Positions 48,130 to 58,730 are shown, counted from the first letter of the stretch. The stretch: 64,000 nt of DNA from Diphasiastrum complanatum (GCA_029204225.1 CM055098.1:20869097-20933096); one strand, 5' to 3'. Notes: a model not told the origin generated them from the letters alone. Program-made: numbers and translations.

Positions 48130-48285
48130 TCTTAAGTTTTAAGGCGGCACCCTGAAGGACAAACTCCCTAGACCATAAGGGTAGTGCCTTAAGTTTTAAG
48201 GATAGATCCAAGAAGATATAAGGGTAGTTCCTTAAGTTCTAAGGATAGATCCAAAAAGCTATAAGGGTAGTGCCTTAAGCAAAGA
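48130..48285 (+). repeat. 43-bp tandem repeat
   Basis: ATAAGGGTAGTGCCTTAAG recurs at 48175, 48218 and 48261, exactly 43 bp apart, with a diverged earlier unit near 48130. Units contain the palindrome CTTAAG and GGATAGATCCAA. Confidence 0.85.
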
Positions 48286-50141
48286 AATCTTCAAAAATCT
48301 ATCTCTTTGTCAGCGATGGACAGGACAGGCAAGGTAGAACCAGCTTCAACTAGGGGTAGGCAGCAATCAGAAATTTAGAATCTCTGATTCTTGATGGTTC
48401 CCAATGAAAAGTGCAGGTCCGTATGCAGGCCTGCAGCAGGGGACAAGACATCAATGTATGATTTACTATTAAAAAACAATTATTATTTGAAAGAGAACCA
48501 GCAGGGATGTAGTGCCCCCAGAAATCAGCGATGGAGGCCTCCAGAAATGCGATGGACTGGCTATTTGATGTCTGCCAAAGATTGATGGGAGACAAAAGTG
48601 CGTTGTTGTCTCCTCAGAAAATGTGATTGGTGGCAACAGAAATTCATTGAGCAATGGCCATAGAAACTCGCTTGAAGTCTGCCATAGAAATTTGCGATTG
48701 GCTGTAGATATTCTGCCTCCGAACTCAGCTATTGACTGGTAGTAGAAATGCGTTCAAAAATGACATTGGGAGTTCGCTCGATGACTACCATAGAAGGGGC
48801 GATTGATTGGTAGCACAAGGCCGCTCAGGTTTGACCATTGCTGATTGAGTTATCATAGCATGATCAACGATGGAGTAAGGAACATTGCTCGTCTCTGTCT
48901 AGTAGGTAAGTCCGGTAGGTTTCACTTTCATATTATATATACCTACCTCCTCATTATAACAGTTTGAACCCTCCTAAACAAATGACAAGGAGAGTGATAA
49001 ATATTTTAAAATAATGAAATGACAATGGAACCTCTCATCATCTCACATTGGACTCTCCAAGACATTTACACTCAAGCTCTCATCCTGAAAGATGAAATTC
49101 ATACCTAATGGAATGCAAAATCACCAAGTCTATGTCCCTTTTCTAAAATGGAACTTGAAAAAACAGAAGGGACTCCCTCAAAGATAGGAAAACTCTATTA
49201 AAGTAAAAGTAGTTCTAAGAATAGTCTCTTAGGGAAATTCATTCTTATAAAGTCCCAAAGCTTTTAATGATAAAAACTTCCCATGAGATAAACTCATGCA
49301 CAAATTCTTCCAACTAGATTGGGTAAGATAGCAAAGAATCACTACCCATCAAATATTTCTCACACCTCATATAGAACTCAACCTCAAACAACCACTCATA
49401 CCTCAACTAGCAAACAAATTAGGAATGACAAAAACCCTCTCCTCAAAGACAACCATGATCCAAAACTACTCATACTCAAAATTATCAACTCCTCCAAAAT
49501 TATCAACTCACAAAATAGCCACTCTTAAAAGTACCAACTCTCAACTATCCAACTATCAACATCATTTGACTATTATCCAACTATATCTTAACACAAAGAG
49601 TGGCTTTTTTTTATAGTAAATCTCAAGTGCCTCCCTTCAAAATGAGGCTTTGCCAATTTTCATGCCCTTCAAGCCCTTTTGTCCATTTGTCCACCCCCCA
49701 TTGGTAAATACATCAAGTGGCCTCCATGAGGGAGTAGGGGTTGGTGCCATTTAAAGCCTTTTTCCAAAACTAGCAAAGATGCCAATTTGGTCAAAAACTA
49801 GAGGAGATACCTCTCAAAATCTGCTAGCCTCCAAGGTCTTCTTGCATTTACTATCCAAAAGGTAGGTGAAGACTTGTTCCAACCTCTATTCCTTGTTGGG
49901 TGCCCCCTGTTTTCCTTGGTCCTCCATTTCCCTTGGCCTCCCATTTGATTTTTCTTTAGTTTTCTTTGTAGCATGTACGGCCTGGCCATTGGCTTTTGGT
50001 TTCTCGGAATTACTGACTGATTTCCGTACTTTGCCCATTTCCCGTAATTTGTCCAATTTTTCGTAATTTGCCCAATTTTACCGTTAGGGTTTCTGCAAGT
50101 TTTTAGTACTGCCCATAATTCACAGCTTGGTTGTCCGATAA
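48286..50141. other. No gene; degenerate short repeats
   Basis: 48500-48840 repeats words such as CCATAGAAA, GAAATGCG, GCGATTG and TTCGCT in a loose array. Beyond this no gene was recognised. 50137-50141 (GATAA) is the left target duplication of G1. Confidence 0.45.
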
Positions 50142-51060
50142 TGTTGTAAAGCTGACTCGGGTGCACCCAGCGTGCCCTGTAAGACTCAAAGGGGTGACAC
50201 TCCCTAAGGTCCCAGAGCAAGTTAGAACGTCAAGGACTGAGCCTCCGACCTGTGGTGAGCCAGTCAAGTAGTCACAAAGTCATGAGCTAGCTCTGGAGCT
50301 CGAGTCATGGCCTAGTCATGAAAGCAGGTTGATTCGGCCGCCGGGACGGCTCCCGGGACCCATGTCCGGGAGTCAGACTGATTCTGCCAGGCTTGCCAGG
50401 CTTAATCAGCAAAATAAAAACTAAGTCCTAAAAAGCGTGCTTTACCAGAAAGCACTATGTTTCAAACCAGAGGGGGTGCGCCGAATCACAGCAGAACTAT
50501 AGGGGGAGTCTGGCAGACAAAAACTTGGGCAGCTCAACCAATGCCAGGAATCCAGTCGCCAGGTCTCAGCTCCCTCTACCAGCACGAGCCAGGCACAATG
50601 CCCAGCACGTGTTGGTGGCCTCGAGACCGGTCAGTCTATGTATGAATGTAACCTCTTCGAAATCTAATAAAGTTGATCCTTGGGGATGATTACCATTTCG
50701 GTTTCGCCTCCGGGACTGGTCCAAGTGGAAGGACCCTTACTACAACCTTTTTGCGTCGCTGGCGCCTAAGGGTCCCTGTCATCGACATGGGGCTTGCTGC
50801 TATGCCAATTGGTCAGTTTGGCGACCACTATGCCTTGGGTTTCATGTGTGGCTTGTCTTTGCCTTTGGTTACCTTTTGGGGACGGATTCTGAGTTGGCTT
50901 TCGGGTTGGTTGGGATTCCAGTTTTCTTAAGTCTGAATGGTTAAGCTTGTTACGTTTCTGAGTTGGCTTTTACGTAAGTGCATGATGGATGAATGTTAGA
51001 CTTAAACGCATGTTGGGAAACCGCTCAAGTCCCAGCGCCCTTTGAGGCGCCGGCGCAACA
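50142..51060 (+). repeat. 5' LTR of G1
   Basis: Starts TGTTGTAAAGCTGACTC and ends GGCGCCGGCGCAACA. It includes a perfect hairpin GTGCTTTACCAGAAAGCAC (50437-50455) and a poly(A) signal AATAAA (50666-50671), which likely marks the R region. An 85-codon open frame (50673-50930) lies in the 3' half. Confidence 0.93.
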
Positions 51061-51062
51061 TG

Positions 51063-51075
51063 TGGTATCGGAGCC
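51063..51075 (+). promoter_or_regulatory. Primer-binding site of G1
   Basis: TGGTATCGGAGCC, two bases after the LTR, differs from the initiator-Met site TGGTATCAGAGCC by one base. The same variant is present in G2 (57567-57579), so it is a family trait. Confidence 0.85.
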
Positions 51076-51150
51076 GACTAGCCGGTCAGCTACGCAAGTC
51101 TCACAGGGATGGCCACGTTTTGGGATTTGTCAGGACAACCGTTGCGCAAG

Positions 51151-51536
51151 GTGCTGCCCACAGTGTAAGCACGGGTGAGTCCACGGTCGGGGTGGTCGGC
51201 AGAACGGGGGGCTTAATGAGTCAAAGTGCTGCCCTCGAGGTGTAAGCACGGTCAGTTCTCGCGGTTTGGGCCTGGCGCTGTCTGCACGTAGGACGGATGA
51301 GGCAAAGTGCTGCCTAGGTAGGTGAAAGCACGGTCTGTACCTTGTGGGGTGCGGGGCGACATATTCGAACTGTACGGGTTAACCATTGATACAGAGATGC
51401 TGCTCGAATTCGGGTGTAAAGCACGGGTGGTTAGCTGCCGGTGCAGGATAGCTGCCGATCGTTTAGCTATAAGGGTTATCGACCAAAAAGTGGTGGGGCG
51501 TGACTGAGGCAATGTGCTGCTTAATGGTGAAAGCAC
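51151..51536 (+). promoter_or_regulatory. Five repeated GTGCTGC...AAGCAC hairpins in the leader
   Basis: Short stem-loops of the form GTGCTGC-loop-GTAAGCAC or close variants lie at 51151-51172, 51226-51249, 51307-51331, 51397-51424 and 51514-51536. Stems share GTGCT/AGCAC (ATGCT in the fourth) while loops differ. G2 has the same five in the same order. The LTR hairpin at 50437 uses the same stem. Position after the primer site suggests packaging or dimerisation signals, which is inference. Confidence 0.7.
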
Positions 51537-51891
51537 GGATGGTTGGATGGATGTTTCCCCGTGGGCTAATTCTGTGATAGATTTGTGTGGGCGCGGCTAG
51601 GCAAAGGTCCTACGTCCGGTCTTAGGGGGGTTTGTGGCTTGAGAGGGATTCTCTGTGTTTGCTTTGGTTGGTATGTTCCGTTTGTCGTGTGCTTGCTTGG
51701 ACACAAATGTCCTGGTTCCTACTTGGCTCTCAGGTGATGTGGGCGTGCTAAGTTTGAGGAAGGGATATTTTTATTGAAGCTGATTTAATAAAGAAGAAAA
51801 GAGAGCTGTGGGGCCCGGTTGACAGAAGGGAGAGCTTCAAATATAAAAAGGATTGAGGCGATAATCTGTTGGAAGTACACCTCTGACTATA

Positions 51892-53355
51892 ATGGAGGAC
51901 CATCTTGAAGAGTTACGAGCACTGACGGATGGAGAAGAGCTGACTCGAGAATACAGCTCTCGCATGCATCGAGATGGCACCAGGTCCAAGTCGAGAAAGA
52001 AAGAGCATATTCACTCCACAGTGGCGCCCCTCCACGAAGAGATGGGTGGCCCTTCTGAACCTACACCAAGAGATGAACCCTTGCCAGAGGTGCAACAGGA
52101 CCTCTTTGAAGTGAAGATGCGGCAATACTTATCAAGCGCAATGACGGCTATGCTTAGTGAGGTGAAGAAGGATAGAGAAACCGAAAGGAAAGAATGGCAA
52201 ACATCCTTGCGAGCCATAAATTTTACTCAAATTAACCTTGCTAGAGAAATGAGAGACGGGCTAACACAGCTCGAAGCCAGGTTTGAAGAGTTGGAAGCAA
52301 CTAGGGGGAATGCAGTGGCGCCTCCTCCACAGATACCAAGAGAACCACGAGCGCGAAACACGAAGGGCCCAAGAAAGACTGCCAAAGTGAAAGCACCACC
52401 TACTTTCAAAGGAGAGCGTGACATTCGAGTTGTGGAAGATTGGTTGTTTCACATGGACCATTACTTTCGTCTAATGAACACTCCTGAGGAAGAAAGAACT
52501 GACTTGGCATTAGCATATTTTGAGGGCTACACTACAAATTGGTACTGGATGGCAGGAATGCATTTTCAAACATGGGACGCATTCAAAGCCGCGTTACGAG
52601 AGGAGTTCATACCGAAGGATTCACACATGAGATTGAGGACAGAATTATCAGGGCCCAAACAGAAAGGGTCATTGCGAGAGTACCTCAATAAATTCAGACA
52701 GAGTGTATGGGTTATTGAAGATATGTCCGAGGCAGACAAAACTCATTACCTATTGTTTGGAATGCAATCTTGGACCCGGCGTGCAATAGGCAGCTACATG
52801 CCCCATGATTTCAATTCAACTATTCGAGCGGCTAAAATGGTTTGTGATTATGAGAGCACATTGGCACCAGCTACTCCCACAACCTCAACAAGAGTATTTA
52901 GTGGATCCAGACCGAGTCCGAGCTTCTTTTCAAGGGGGGACTCAGCTTCAAATGGCAACCAAGCCTCGAGTAGTGTGAACAAATTTCCAACAAAAACAGG
53001 GTTTGGCAACCAAGGCAACAATGGAGGGAACATGTTCCAGAGAAGAAACAATGTTGGACCTTCAGCTAGTCACAGCAACAGCTCACCAAAAGTGGGCAGT
53101 TCCATGCGTTGTTTCAACTGTCATCAGCAAGGTCACTCTTGGAGGTCATGCCCCAAACCATTGAATAAGCAAATCATGGCTGCCATTGAAGGATTTGATA
53201 GGATGGAGAGAGAGGCATTTGATCAAGAAGATGGTGAACAAGATGATGAAGAGGACCCAAAAACGGATTTGACGGAGTCTGACCTGAATGTCTTGCAACA
53301 GATCGTGAACATCTTATGGCGACTCCTGCGAGAGGATCTAAGTTATTGTACCTGA
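51892..53355 (+). CDS. Gypsy (chromovirus-like) Gag, 487 aa, intact
   Basis: Open from ATG to TGA with no lesion. A charged N-terminal region with a likely coiled coil (about residues 70-135; KKDRETERKEWQ, LTQLEARFEELEA) is followed by a Pro-rich basic hinge. The retrotransposon gag capsid domain covers about 170-330 (FKGERDIRVVEDWLFHMDHYF; FKAALREEFIPKD; GSLREYLNKFRQSV). A Ser/Asn-rich spacer precedes an intact CCHC zinc knuckle CFNCHQQGHSWRSC at 407-420, then an acidic tail. Gag would assemble particles and bind element RNA in the cytoplasm. The following protease frame overlaps its end in the -1 frame. G2 has no gag at all, so this protein could serve both elements. Identity is firm. Confidence 0.93.
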   Translation: MEDHLEELRALTDGEELTREYSSRMHRDGTRSKSRKKEHIHSTVAPLHEEMGGPSEPTPRDEPLPEVQQDLFEVKMRQYLSSAMTAMLSEVKKDRETERKEWQTSLRAINFTQINLAREMRDGLTQLEARFEELEATRGNAVAPPPQIPREPRARNTKGPRKTAKVKAPPTFKGERDIRVVEDWLFHMDHYFRLMNTPEEERTDLALAYFEGYTTNWYWMAGMHFQTWDAFKAALREEFIPKDSHMRLRTELSGPKQKGSLREYLNKFRQSVWVIEDMSEADKTHYLLFGMQSWTRRAIGSYMPHDFNSTIRAAKMVCDYESTLAPATPTTSTRVFSGSRPSPSFFSRGDSASNGNQASSSVNKFPTKTGFGNQGNNGGNMFQRRNNVGPSASHSNSSPKVGSSMRCFNCHQQGHSWRSCPKPLNKQIMAAIEGFDRMEREAFDQEDGEQDDEEDPKTDLTESDLNVLQQIVNILWRLLREDLSYCT

Positions 53356-54086
53356 AAGGCTGTATTCAAGGCAGGATCATTTACTTCATGGTAGACCTGG
53401 GGGCGTCACATAACTACTTGTCAAAAAAACTGACAGGAGAATTGGACATCCAATGTGAAAAAAATGTGACTCCTATTTGTGTGGAGACCGCGAAAGGTAC
53501 AATGACCACTTGTAGATTGGCAACCAACTTACCAATCTCACTTGGAGCCTGGAAGAATCGACTAACGTTCACAATCTTGAAGATGGATGCCTTCGACGCT
53601 ATTTTGGGATTAAGCTGGTTTAACGAACATGTGGTGGCCTTCTTGGCAAAAGGGGTTAACCTTGTGTTATTATATAATGGCAGGAGACCTTGTGTCGTCA
53701 GAGCTGTGCCAGGGAACCAACTAGAAAATAACGACACAAATGAACCTGAGCCAACCATTCCTCCCAATCTCATTCACCTATTTAACGAAGGACAGCCAAC
53801 AGAGACAGACCAGCTGACACGGGAACAAATGGAGCCAACATTCCCTATAGTCTCTACATCAAAGGTGAATTCAAGTGCCGATGCAGAGCTCAAGGAGCTC
53901 ACCTTGTGTGACCAAGCGAAAGCTCACTTTTTTAACAAAAGACATCCAACAGTGACAAACCAGCTGACGCGAGGTCAAATGGAGCCAACATTGTCTGCAG
54001 TTTCTACGTCAAAGGTGAATCTAAGTGCCGATGCAGAGCTCAAGGAGCTCAACCTGGACGACCAAACGAAATATCTAGAGTCCTAG
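53283..54086 (+). CDS. Retropepsin-like protease with novel repeated tail (G1)
   Basis: The frame overlaps the end of gag (-1 relative to it) and has its first ATG at 53316. Homologous to the G2 protease: KLLYLKGCIQGRIIYFMVD, LGASHNYLS, AFDAILGLSWFNEH. The active-site triplet DSG is DLG (Asp codon 53394-53396 kept, Ser replaced by Leu), so activity is doubtful. After VRAVPGN, where G2 continues towards reverse transcriptase, this frame instead has a unique tail of two ~50-residue repeats (QLTREQMEPTFP / QLTRGQMEPTLS; ADAELKEL in both) and stops at 54084. The whole polymerase is absent. Translation would need a -1 frameshift or an unseen splice; no clear slippery site was found. Confidence 0.82.
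   Translation, partial: PECLATDREHLMATPARGSKLLYLKGCIQGRIIYFMVDLGASHNYLSKKLTGELDIQCEKNVTPICVETAKGTMTTCRLATNLPISLGAWKNRLTFTILKMDAFDAILGLSWFNEHVVAFLAKGVNLVLLYNGRRPCVVRAVPGNQLENNDTNEPEPTIPPNLIHLFNEGQPTETDQLTREQMEPTFPIVSTSKVNSSADAELKELTLCDQAKAHFFNKRHPTVTNQLTRGQMEPTLSAVSTSKVNLSADAELKELNLDDQTKYLES
53781..54080 (+). repeat. 150-bp tandem duplication within G1 coding region
   Basis: Two in-frame copies, 150 bp apart (CCAACAGAGACAGACCAGCT at 53796; CCAACAGTGACAAACCAGCT at 53946). Both end in GCCGATGCAGAGCTCAAGGA. The sequence is absent from G2. Confidence 0.9.
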
Positions 54087-54416
54087 GGGACTCATCCAGA
54101 TGTGCGACGACAACGACATATCTGAGGCTTAAGGGAGCCGTGAGTACCTTTTTCTTTCATGCTAATAAAGTAAGCCGCATTTCTCATTGAGGAGTGAGCT
54201 TCAGTTTAATGTCTAAGTGCAGCAGCTTCACACAGGTTTTACGTAAGTGAACTAGATCCACATTTTTCCTGTGCTGGGTGTAAAACACAATATCATTACT
54301 CCTCTTTACAGTTGGTTTCCTTTGGCCGGTGAATCAAGCCCGTGCCCTTGTATATGTGACTAAAGTCTAGCTGGTGAATTAAGCCTGTGCCATGAGTCTT
54401 AGGTTCTAGTTTGGCC

Positions 54417-54453
54417 CTGATGAGGACATCAGCTTTCTCAAACGAGGGGAGGA
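54417..54453 (+). promoter_or_regulatory. 3' hairpin and polypurine tract of G1
   Basis: CTGATGAGGACATCAG forms a 6-bp stem with an AGGA loop (54417-54432), followed by CGAGGGGAGGA directly before the LTR. The pair is identical in G2 (61966-61981 and the tract before 62003). The purine tract primes plus-strand DNA synthesis. Confidence 0.75.
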
Positions 54454-55373
54454 TGTTGTAAAGCTGACTCGGGTGTACCCAGTGTGCCCTTTAAGACTCA
54501 AAGGGGTGACACTCCCTAAGGTCCCAGAGCAAGTTAGACCGTCAAGGACTGAGCCTCCGACCTGTGGTGAGCCAGTCAAGTAGTCACAAAGTCATGAGCT
54601 AGCTTTGGAGCTCGAGTCATGGCCTAGTCAGGAAAGCAGGTTGATTCGGCCGCCGAGACGGCTCCCGGGACCCATGTCCGGGAGCCAGACTGATTCTGCC
54701 AGGCTTGCTAGGCTTAATCAGCAAAATAAAAACTAAGTCCTAAAAAGCGTGCTTTACCAGAAAGCACTATGTTTCAAACCAGAGGGGGTGCGCCGAATCA
54801 CAGCGGAACTATAGGGGGAGTCCGGCAGACAGAAACTTGGGCAGCTCAACCAGCGCCAGGAATCCAGTCGCCAGGTCTCAGCTCCCTCTACCAGCACGAG
54901 CCAGGCACAATGCCCAGCACGTGTTGGTGGCCCCGAGACCGGTCAGTCTATGTATGAATGTAACCTCTTCGAAATCTAATAAAGTTGATCCTTGGGGATG
55001 ATTACCATTTCGGTTTCGCCTCCGGGACTGGTCCAAGTGGAAGGACCCTTACTACAACCTTTTTGCGTCGCTGGCGCCTAAGGGTCCCTGTCATCGACAC
55101 GGGGCTTGCCGCTATGCCAATTGGTTAGTTTGGCGACCACTATGCCTTGGGTTTCATGTGTGGCTTGTCTTTGCCTTTGGTTACCTTTTGGGGACGGATT
55201 CTGAGTTGGCTTTCGGGTTGGTTGGGATTCCAGTTTTCTTAAGTCTGAATGGTTAAGCTTGTTACGTTTCTAAGTTGGCTTTTACGTAAGTGCATGATGG
55301 ATGAATGTTAGACTTAAGCACGTGTTGGGGAAACCGCTCAAGTCCCAGCACCCTTTGAGGTGCCGGCGCAACA
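54454..55373 (+). repeat. 3' LTR of G1
   Basis: 920 bp, same ends as the 5' LTR. The 85-codon frame open in the other three LTR copies is closed here by a CAG to TAG change near 55126. Confidence 0.93.
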
Positions 55374-55559
55374 GATAAATATTTTTCTTTGATGGATTTT
55401 TGACTGAAGTTGACTGTTTCGGCATTCATAACTAGGGCTCCCACGACAACACGGTTTCCCTGAAAATGCACTAGGCAACCATATATTAGTAAAACTAACT
55501 ATGTACATGGTAGGATTTTAGCATGGCTATGCCGGGTATTTTTACGACTGGCCAAAACA

Positions 55560-56664
55560 AAGCTGTATCATAGGCCACTTCTAAGGCTCTGACATTGTCT
55601 GCTTCCAGAATTCTCCCTCTGGACGAACCATCCTCGCCCCTGTAGTCACAGTTGTTTCACACACCCCACCCGCTTCGCCAAAGGTTTTTGAGAGCAGCCA
55701 ACCGTTGCCTGATGACGCATTTGTACAAACAGTTTTTGTAGCATCACCATATCGGGCTGACCCTACCGTCCTAGATGGCATCAAGATAAATGAAAATCTG
55801 ATCGAAGACAATGACGACAGAATTTCACAAGTCGTCGGGGCCGATACAACACAAGCCCCTACCAGTGCCAGTGTACCAGCTGCTCCCACGGATCTAATGA
55901 CGGCATACCAAACCGTAGGAAAATACATCCTGGATGCGGTAGCAGCCAAAGCTATTCTGGAAAGCAGGGTACTATAGTTGGCAACAAGTAATACACAGCT
56001 GCAAGCAGACCTCACCAAGCTGTAGCAAGAGCTGATTCTGGCTCAGCAACACAAACAAGCAGGGCACCACGAGATTGCCAAGTTGCAGCAGAAGGAGGAG
56101 GGCCTAAACAAATATATACAAAGCCTCTCCAAAGCGCTGACGGAGGCCTCCTTAAAGGTGCGGGAGCTCCAAACTGAAGCATCCCAACAGCTTGCCCCCA
56201 TCCAGGCGCAACTTACACTTTTGGAAGCAGAGAACACATGTCTGGGGACGGAGGTTAAAGTCTTACAAGATGAGAAGCTCGTCTAGTTAGCACAATTTGC
56301 ATCGGACACAAGGCCGCTTTCCCAATCAGAGATGAATCTTCTATGGCGTCAGGTGCAGATTTATAGCCAAACTCTGAACAGCTACCAGGCGGAGTTCAAT
56401 AAGTATTGGACAAGCGCAACGCAAGAGCTCGCCCAGGCCAAGCAAGCCCTCAAGGCATGCCATAAATACATGGAAACGAAGGCCCGACCCTCCCCCGTGG
56501 TAATTCCACCGCCACCTAATTTTGACGCTGCACAGGCTAGTACCAGCCAAGATCAGAGCCAGCAGGCAGCAAGGGGATTTCAACCAGATCAAGGGTCCGA
56601 AGGCCAGGACCAAGGGCAGACAGATGCGACTGTTGAGACGCGCGACCAGAGCCAAGGTGCAACC
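55560..56664 (+). pseudogene. X: coiled-coil-rich protein relic, part 1 (interrupted by G2)
   Basis: One plus-strand frame can be followed for about 370 codons with only three stops, all TAG. After an Asp/Ala/Pro/Thr-rich start (DPTVLDGIKINENL) it contains long heptad-like helices (KLQQKEEGLNKYIQSLSKAL, LTLLEAENTCLGTEVKVLQ), a Pro-rich hinge (VVIPPPPNFD) and a Gln/Asp/Gly-rich stretch. G2's CAACC target duplication splits it at 56664; the sequence resumes at 62921. I do not recognise the protein. It may be an extra ORF of a retroelement whose LTR-like sequence starts at 63576. The three TAG codons sit where CAG (Gln) would suit a coiled coil. Confidence 0.55.
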
Positions 56665-57564
56665 TGTTGTAAAGCTGACTCAGGTGCACCCAGCGTGCCC
56701 TGTAAGACTCTAAGGGGTGGCGTTCCCTAAGGTCCCAGAGCAAGTTAGAACGTCAAGGACTGAGCCTCCGACCTGTGGTGAGCCAGTAGTCACAAGTCAT
56801 GAGCTAGCTCTGGAGCTCGAGTCATGGCCTAGTCAGGAAGCAAGTTGATTCTACCATCGGACCCATGTCTGGGAGCCAGACTGATTCTGCTAGGCTTGCC
56901 AGGCTTAATCAGCAAAATAAAAACTAAGTCCCAAAAAGCGTGCTTTACCAGAAAGCACTATGTTTCAGAACAGAGGGGGTGCGCCAAATCACAGCAGAAT
57001 TATAGGGGGAGTCGAGCAGACAGAAACTTGGGCAGCTCAACCAGCGCCAGGAATCCAGTCGCCAGGTCTCAGCTCCCTCTACCAGCACGAGCCAGGCACA
57101 ATGCCCAGCACGTGTTGGTGGCCCCGACACCGGTCAGTCTATGTATGAATGTAACCTCTTCGAAATCTAATAAAGTTGATCCTTGGGGATGATTACCATT
57201 TCGGTTTCGCCTCCGGGACTGGTCCAAGTGGAAGGACCCTTACTACAACCTTTTTGCGTCGATGGCGCCTAAGGGTCCTTGTCATCGACATGGGGCTTGT
57301 CGCTATGCCAATTGGTCAGTTTGGCGACCACTATGCCTTGGGTTTCATGTGTGGCTTGTCTTTGCCTTTGGTTACCTTTTGGGGACGGATTATGAGTTGG
57401 CTTTCGGGTTGGTTGGGATTCCAGTTTTCTTAAGTCTGAATGGTTAAGCTTGTTATGTTTCTGAGTTGGCTTTTACGTAAGTGCATGATGGATGAATGTT
57501 AGACTTAAACGCATGTTGGGGAAACCGCTCAAGTCCCAGCGCCGTTTGAGGCGCCGGCGCAACA
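56665..57564 (+). repeat. 5' LTR of G2
   Basis: Same family as the G1 LTRs with small deletions near 56788 and 56855. Contains the GTGCTTTACCAGAAAGCAC hairpin and AATAAA signal, and keeps the 85-codon frame at 57176-57433. Confidence 0.92.
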
Positions 57565-58260
57565 TGTGGTATCGGAGCCGACTAGCCGGTCAGCTACGCA
57601 AGTCTCATAGGGATGACCACGTTTTGGGATTTGTCAGGACAACCGTTGCGCAAGCTGCTGCCCACGATGTAAGCACGGGTGAGTCCACGGTCGGGGTGGT
57701 CGGCAGAACGGGGGACTTAATGAGTCAAAGTGCTGCCCTCGAGGTGTAAGCACGGTCAGTTTCCGCGGTTCGGGCCTGGCGCCGTCTGCACGTAGGACAA
57801 ATGAAGCAATGTGCTGCCATTAGGTTGGTGAAAGCACGATCTGTGCCTTGTGGGGTGTGATATGACATATTCGAACTGTACGGGTTAACCATCGATATAG
57901 AGATGCTGCTCGAATTCGGGTGTAAAGCACGGGTGGTTAGCTGCCGGTGCAGGATAGTTGCCGATCGTTTAGCTATAAGGGCTATCGGCCAAAAAGTGGT
58001 GGGGCGTGACTGAGGCAATGTGCTGCTTAATGGTGAAAGCACGGATGGTTGGATGGATGTTTTCCCATGGGCTAATTCTGTGATAGATTTGTGTGGGCGC
58101 AGTTAGGCAAAGGTCCTACGTCCGGTCTCAAGGGGAATGTGGCTTGAGAGGGATCCTCTGTGTTTGCTTTGGTTTGTATGTTCATTTGTGGTGTGCTTGT
58201 TTGGACCTGAATAACCCCTGGTTGCTTAACTTCTTCTAGGTGATCTGATCTAGTTGGGAG
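57565..58260 (+). promoter_or_regulatory. Primer site and hairpin leader of G2
   Basis: TGGTATCGGAGCC at 57567-57579, then five GTGCTGC...AAGCAC-type hairpins between about 57655 and 58040 in the same order as in G1. Similarity to G1 runs to a shared AGGTGAT (58240-58246 here; 51734-51740 in G1), after which the elements differ. Confidence 0.75.
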
Positions 58261-58730
58261 TTGAAGGAGGAATTTACATTTGTGTGTAGACGACATACAA
58301 GTATGGAAAGGAGCTTCCATGGGGCAACCCCCAAGATTGGTTCAAGATTATTATTCCTATCCGAAAAGATCGCGGGGAGGAAGTCAGATTTCATGATCGA
58401 CTCCGGAGCTTCACATAACTATATTTCAACGAGCGTAGTAGAACAGTTCAGCTTTCCGACCAGAAATGTAACATCAACGCTGAAGGTAGAAACAGCAAAG
58501 GGAGCACTGGACGCAGACAAAGTGACATTGAACATCCCGGTGCAAATTGGGAGATGGAAGGCTAAACTTAGCTTTCTGATTTTAGAGATGGATGCCTTCG
58601 ATGTAATTTGGGCCTTCCCTGGCTAAATGAACATTGTATTGCAGTTTTGGGTAGGAGCTCAAACTTGGTTCTCTTGGATTACAAGGGACAGATCTATATG
58701 ACAAAAGCTCTGCCTGGAGGGAACGCGAAG
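58261..58730 (+). pseudogene. G2 protease
   Basis: Retropepsin-type protease with an intact active site FMIDSGASHNYIS (Asp codon 58399-58401) and a second conserved block MDAFDVIWAFP, where a one-base loss shifts the frame (58608 onward: GLPWLNEHCIAVLG). It matches the G1 protease segment by segment. The start at ATG 58261 is nominal because the natural gag part is missing. It would cleave the polyprotein in particles. Confidence 0.85.

Larger units (their letters stand above)
50142..55373 (+). mobile_element. G1: complete gypsy-type element with gag and protease only
   Basis: LTRs of 919 and 920 bp, TG...CA ends and a perfect 5-bp target duplication (GATAA at 50137-50141 and 55374-55378) define a complete 5232-bp element. 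It has a primer site, a structured leader, gag, a protease-like frame and a polypurine tract. Reverse transcriptase, RNase H and integrase are entirely missing, so movement would need enzymes from a partner. LTR, leader and 3' end are almost the same as in G2. I count about 22 differences between the two LTRs by eye. Confidence 0.93.

Noticed and set aside
49798-50220. 140-codon minus-strand frame across the left end of G1
   Set aside because: It crosses the LTR boundary and a similar shadow frame occurs at 56537-56743; it is LTR antisense reading, not a gene.
51892-54086. Gag-protease overlap as a programmed -1 frameshift site
   Set aside because: No convincing slippery heptamer in the 53283-53355 overlap; a one-base mutation is equally likely.
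54417-54432. Hammerhead ribozyme suspected from CTGATGAG near the polypurine tract
   Set aside because: The conserved GAAA and cleavage-site arms are not found at the required positions; a simple hairpin explains it.
55581-56018. 145-codon minus-strand frame
   Set aside because: It is the complement of the coiled-coil relic, which has better protein character on the plus strand.
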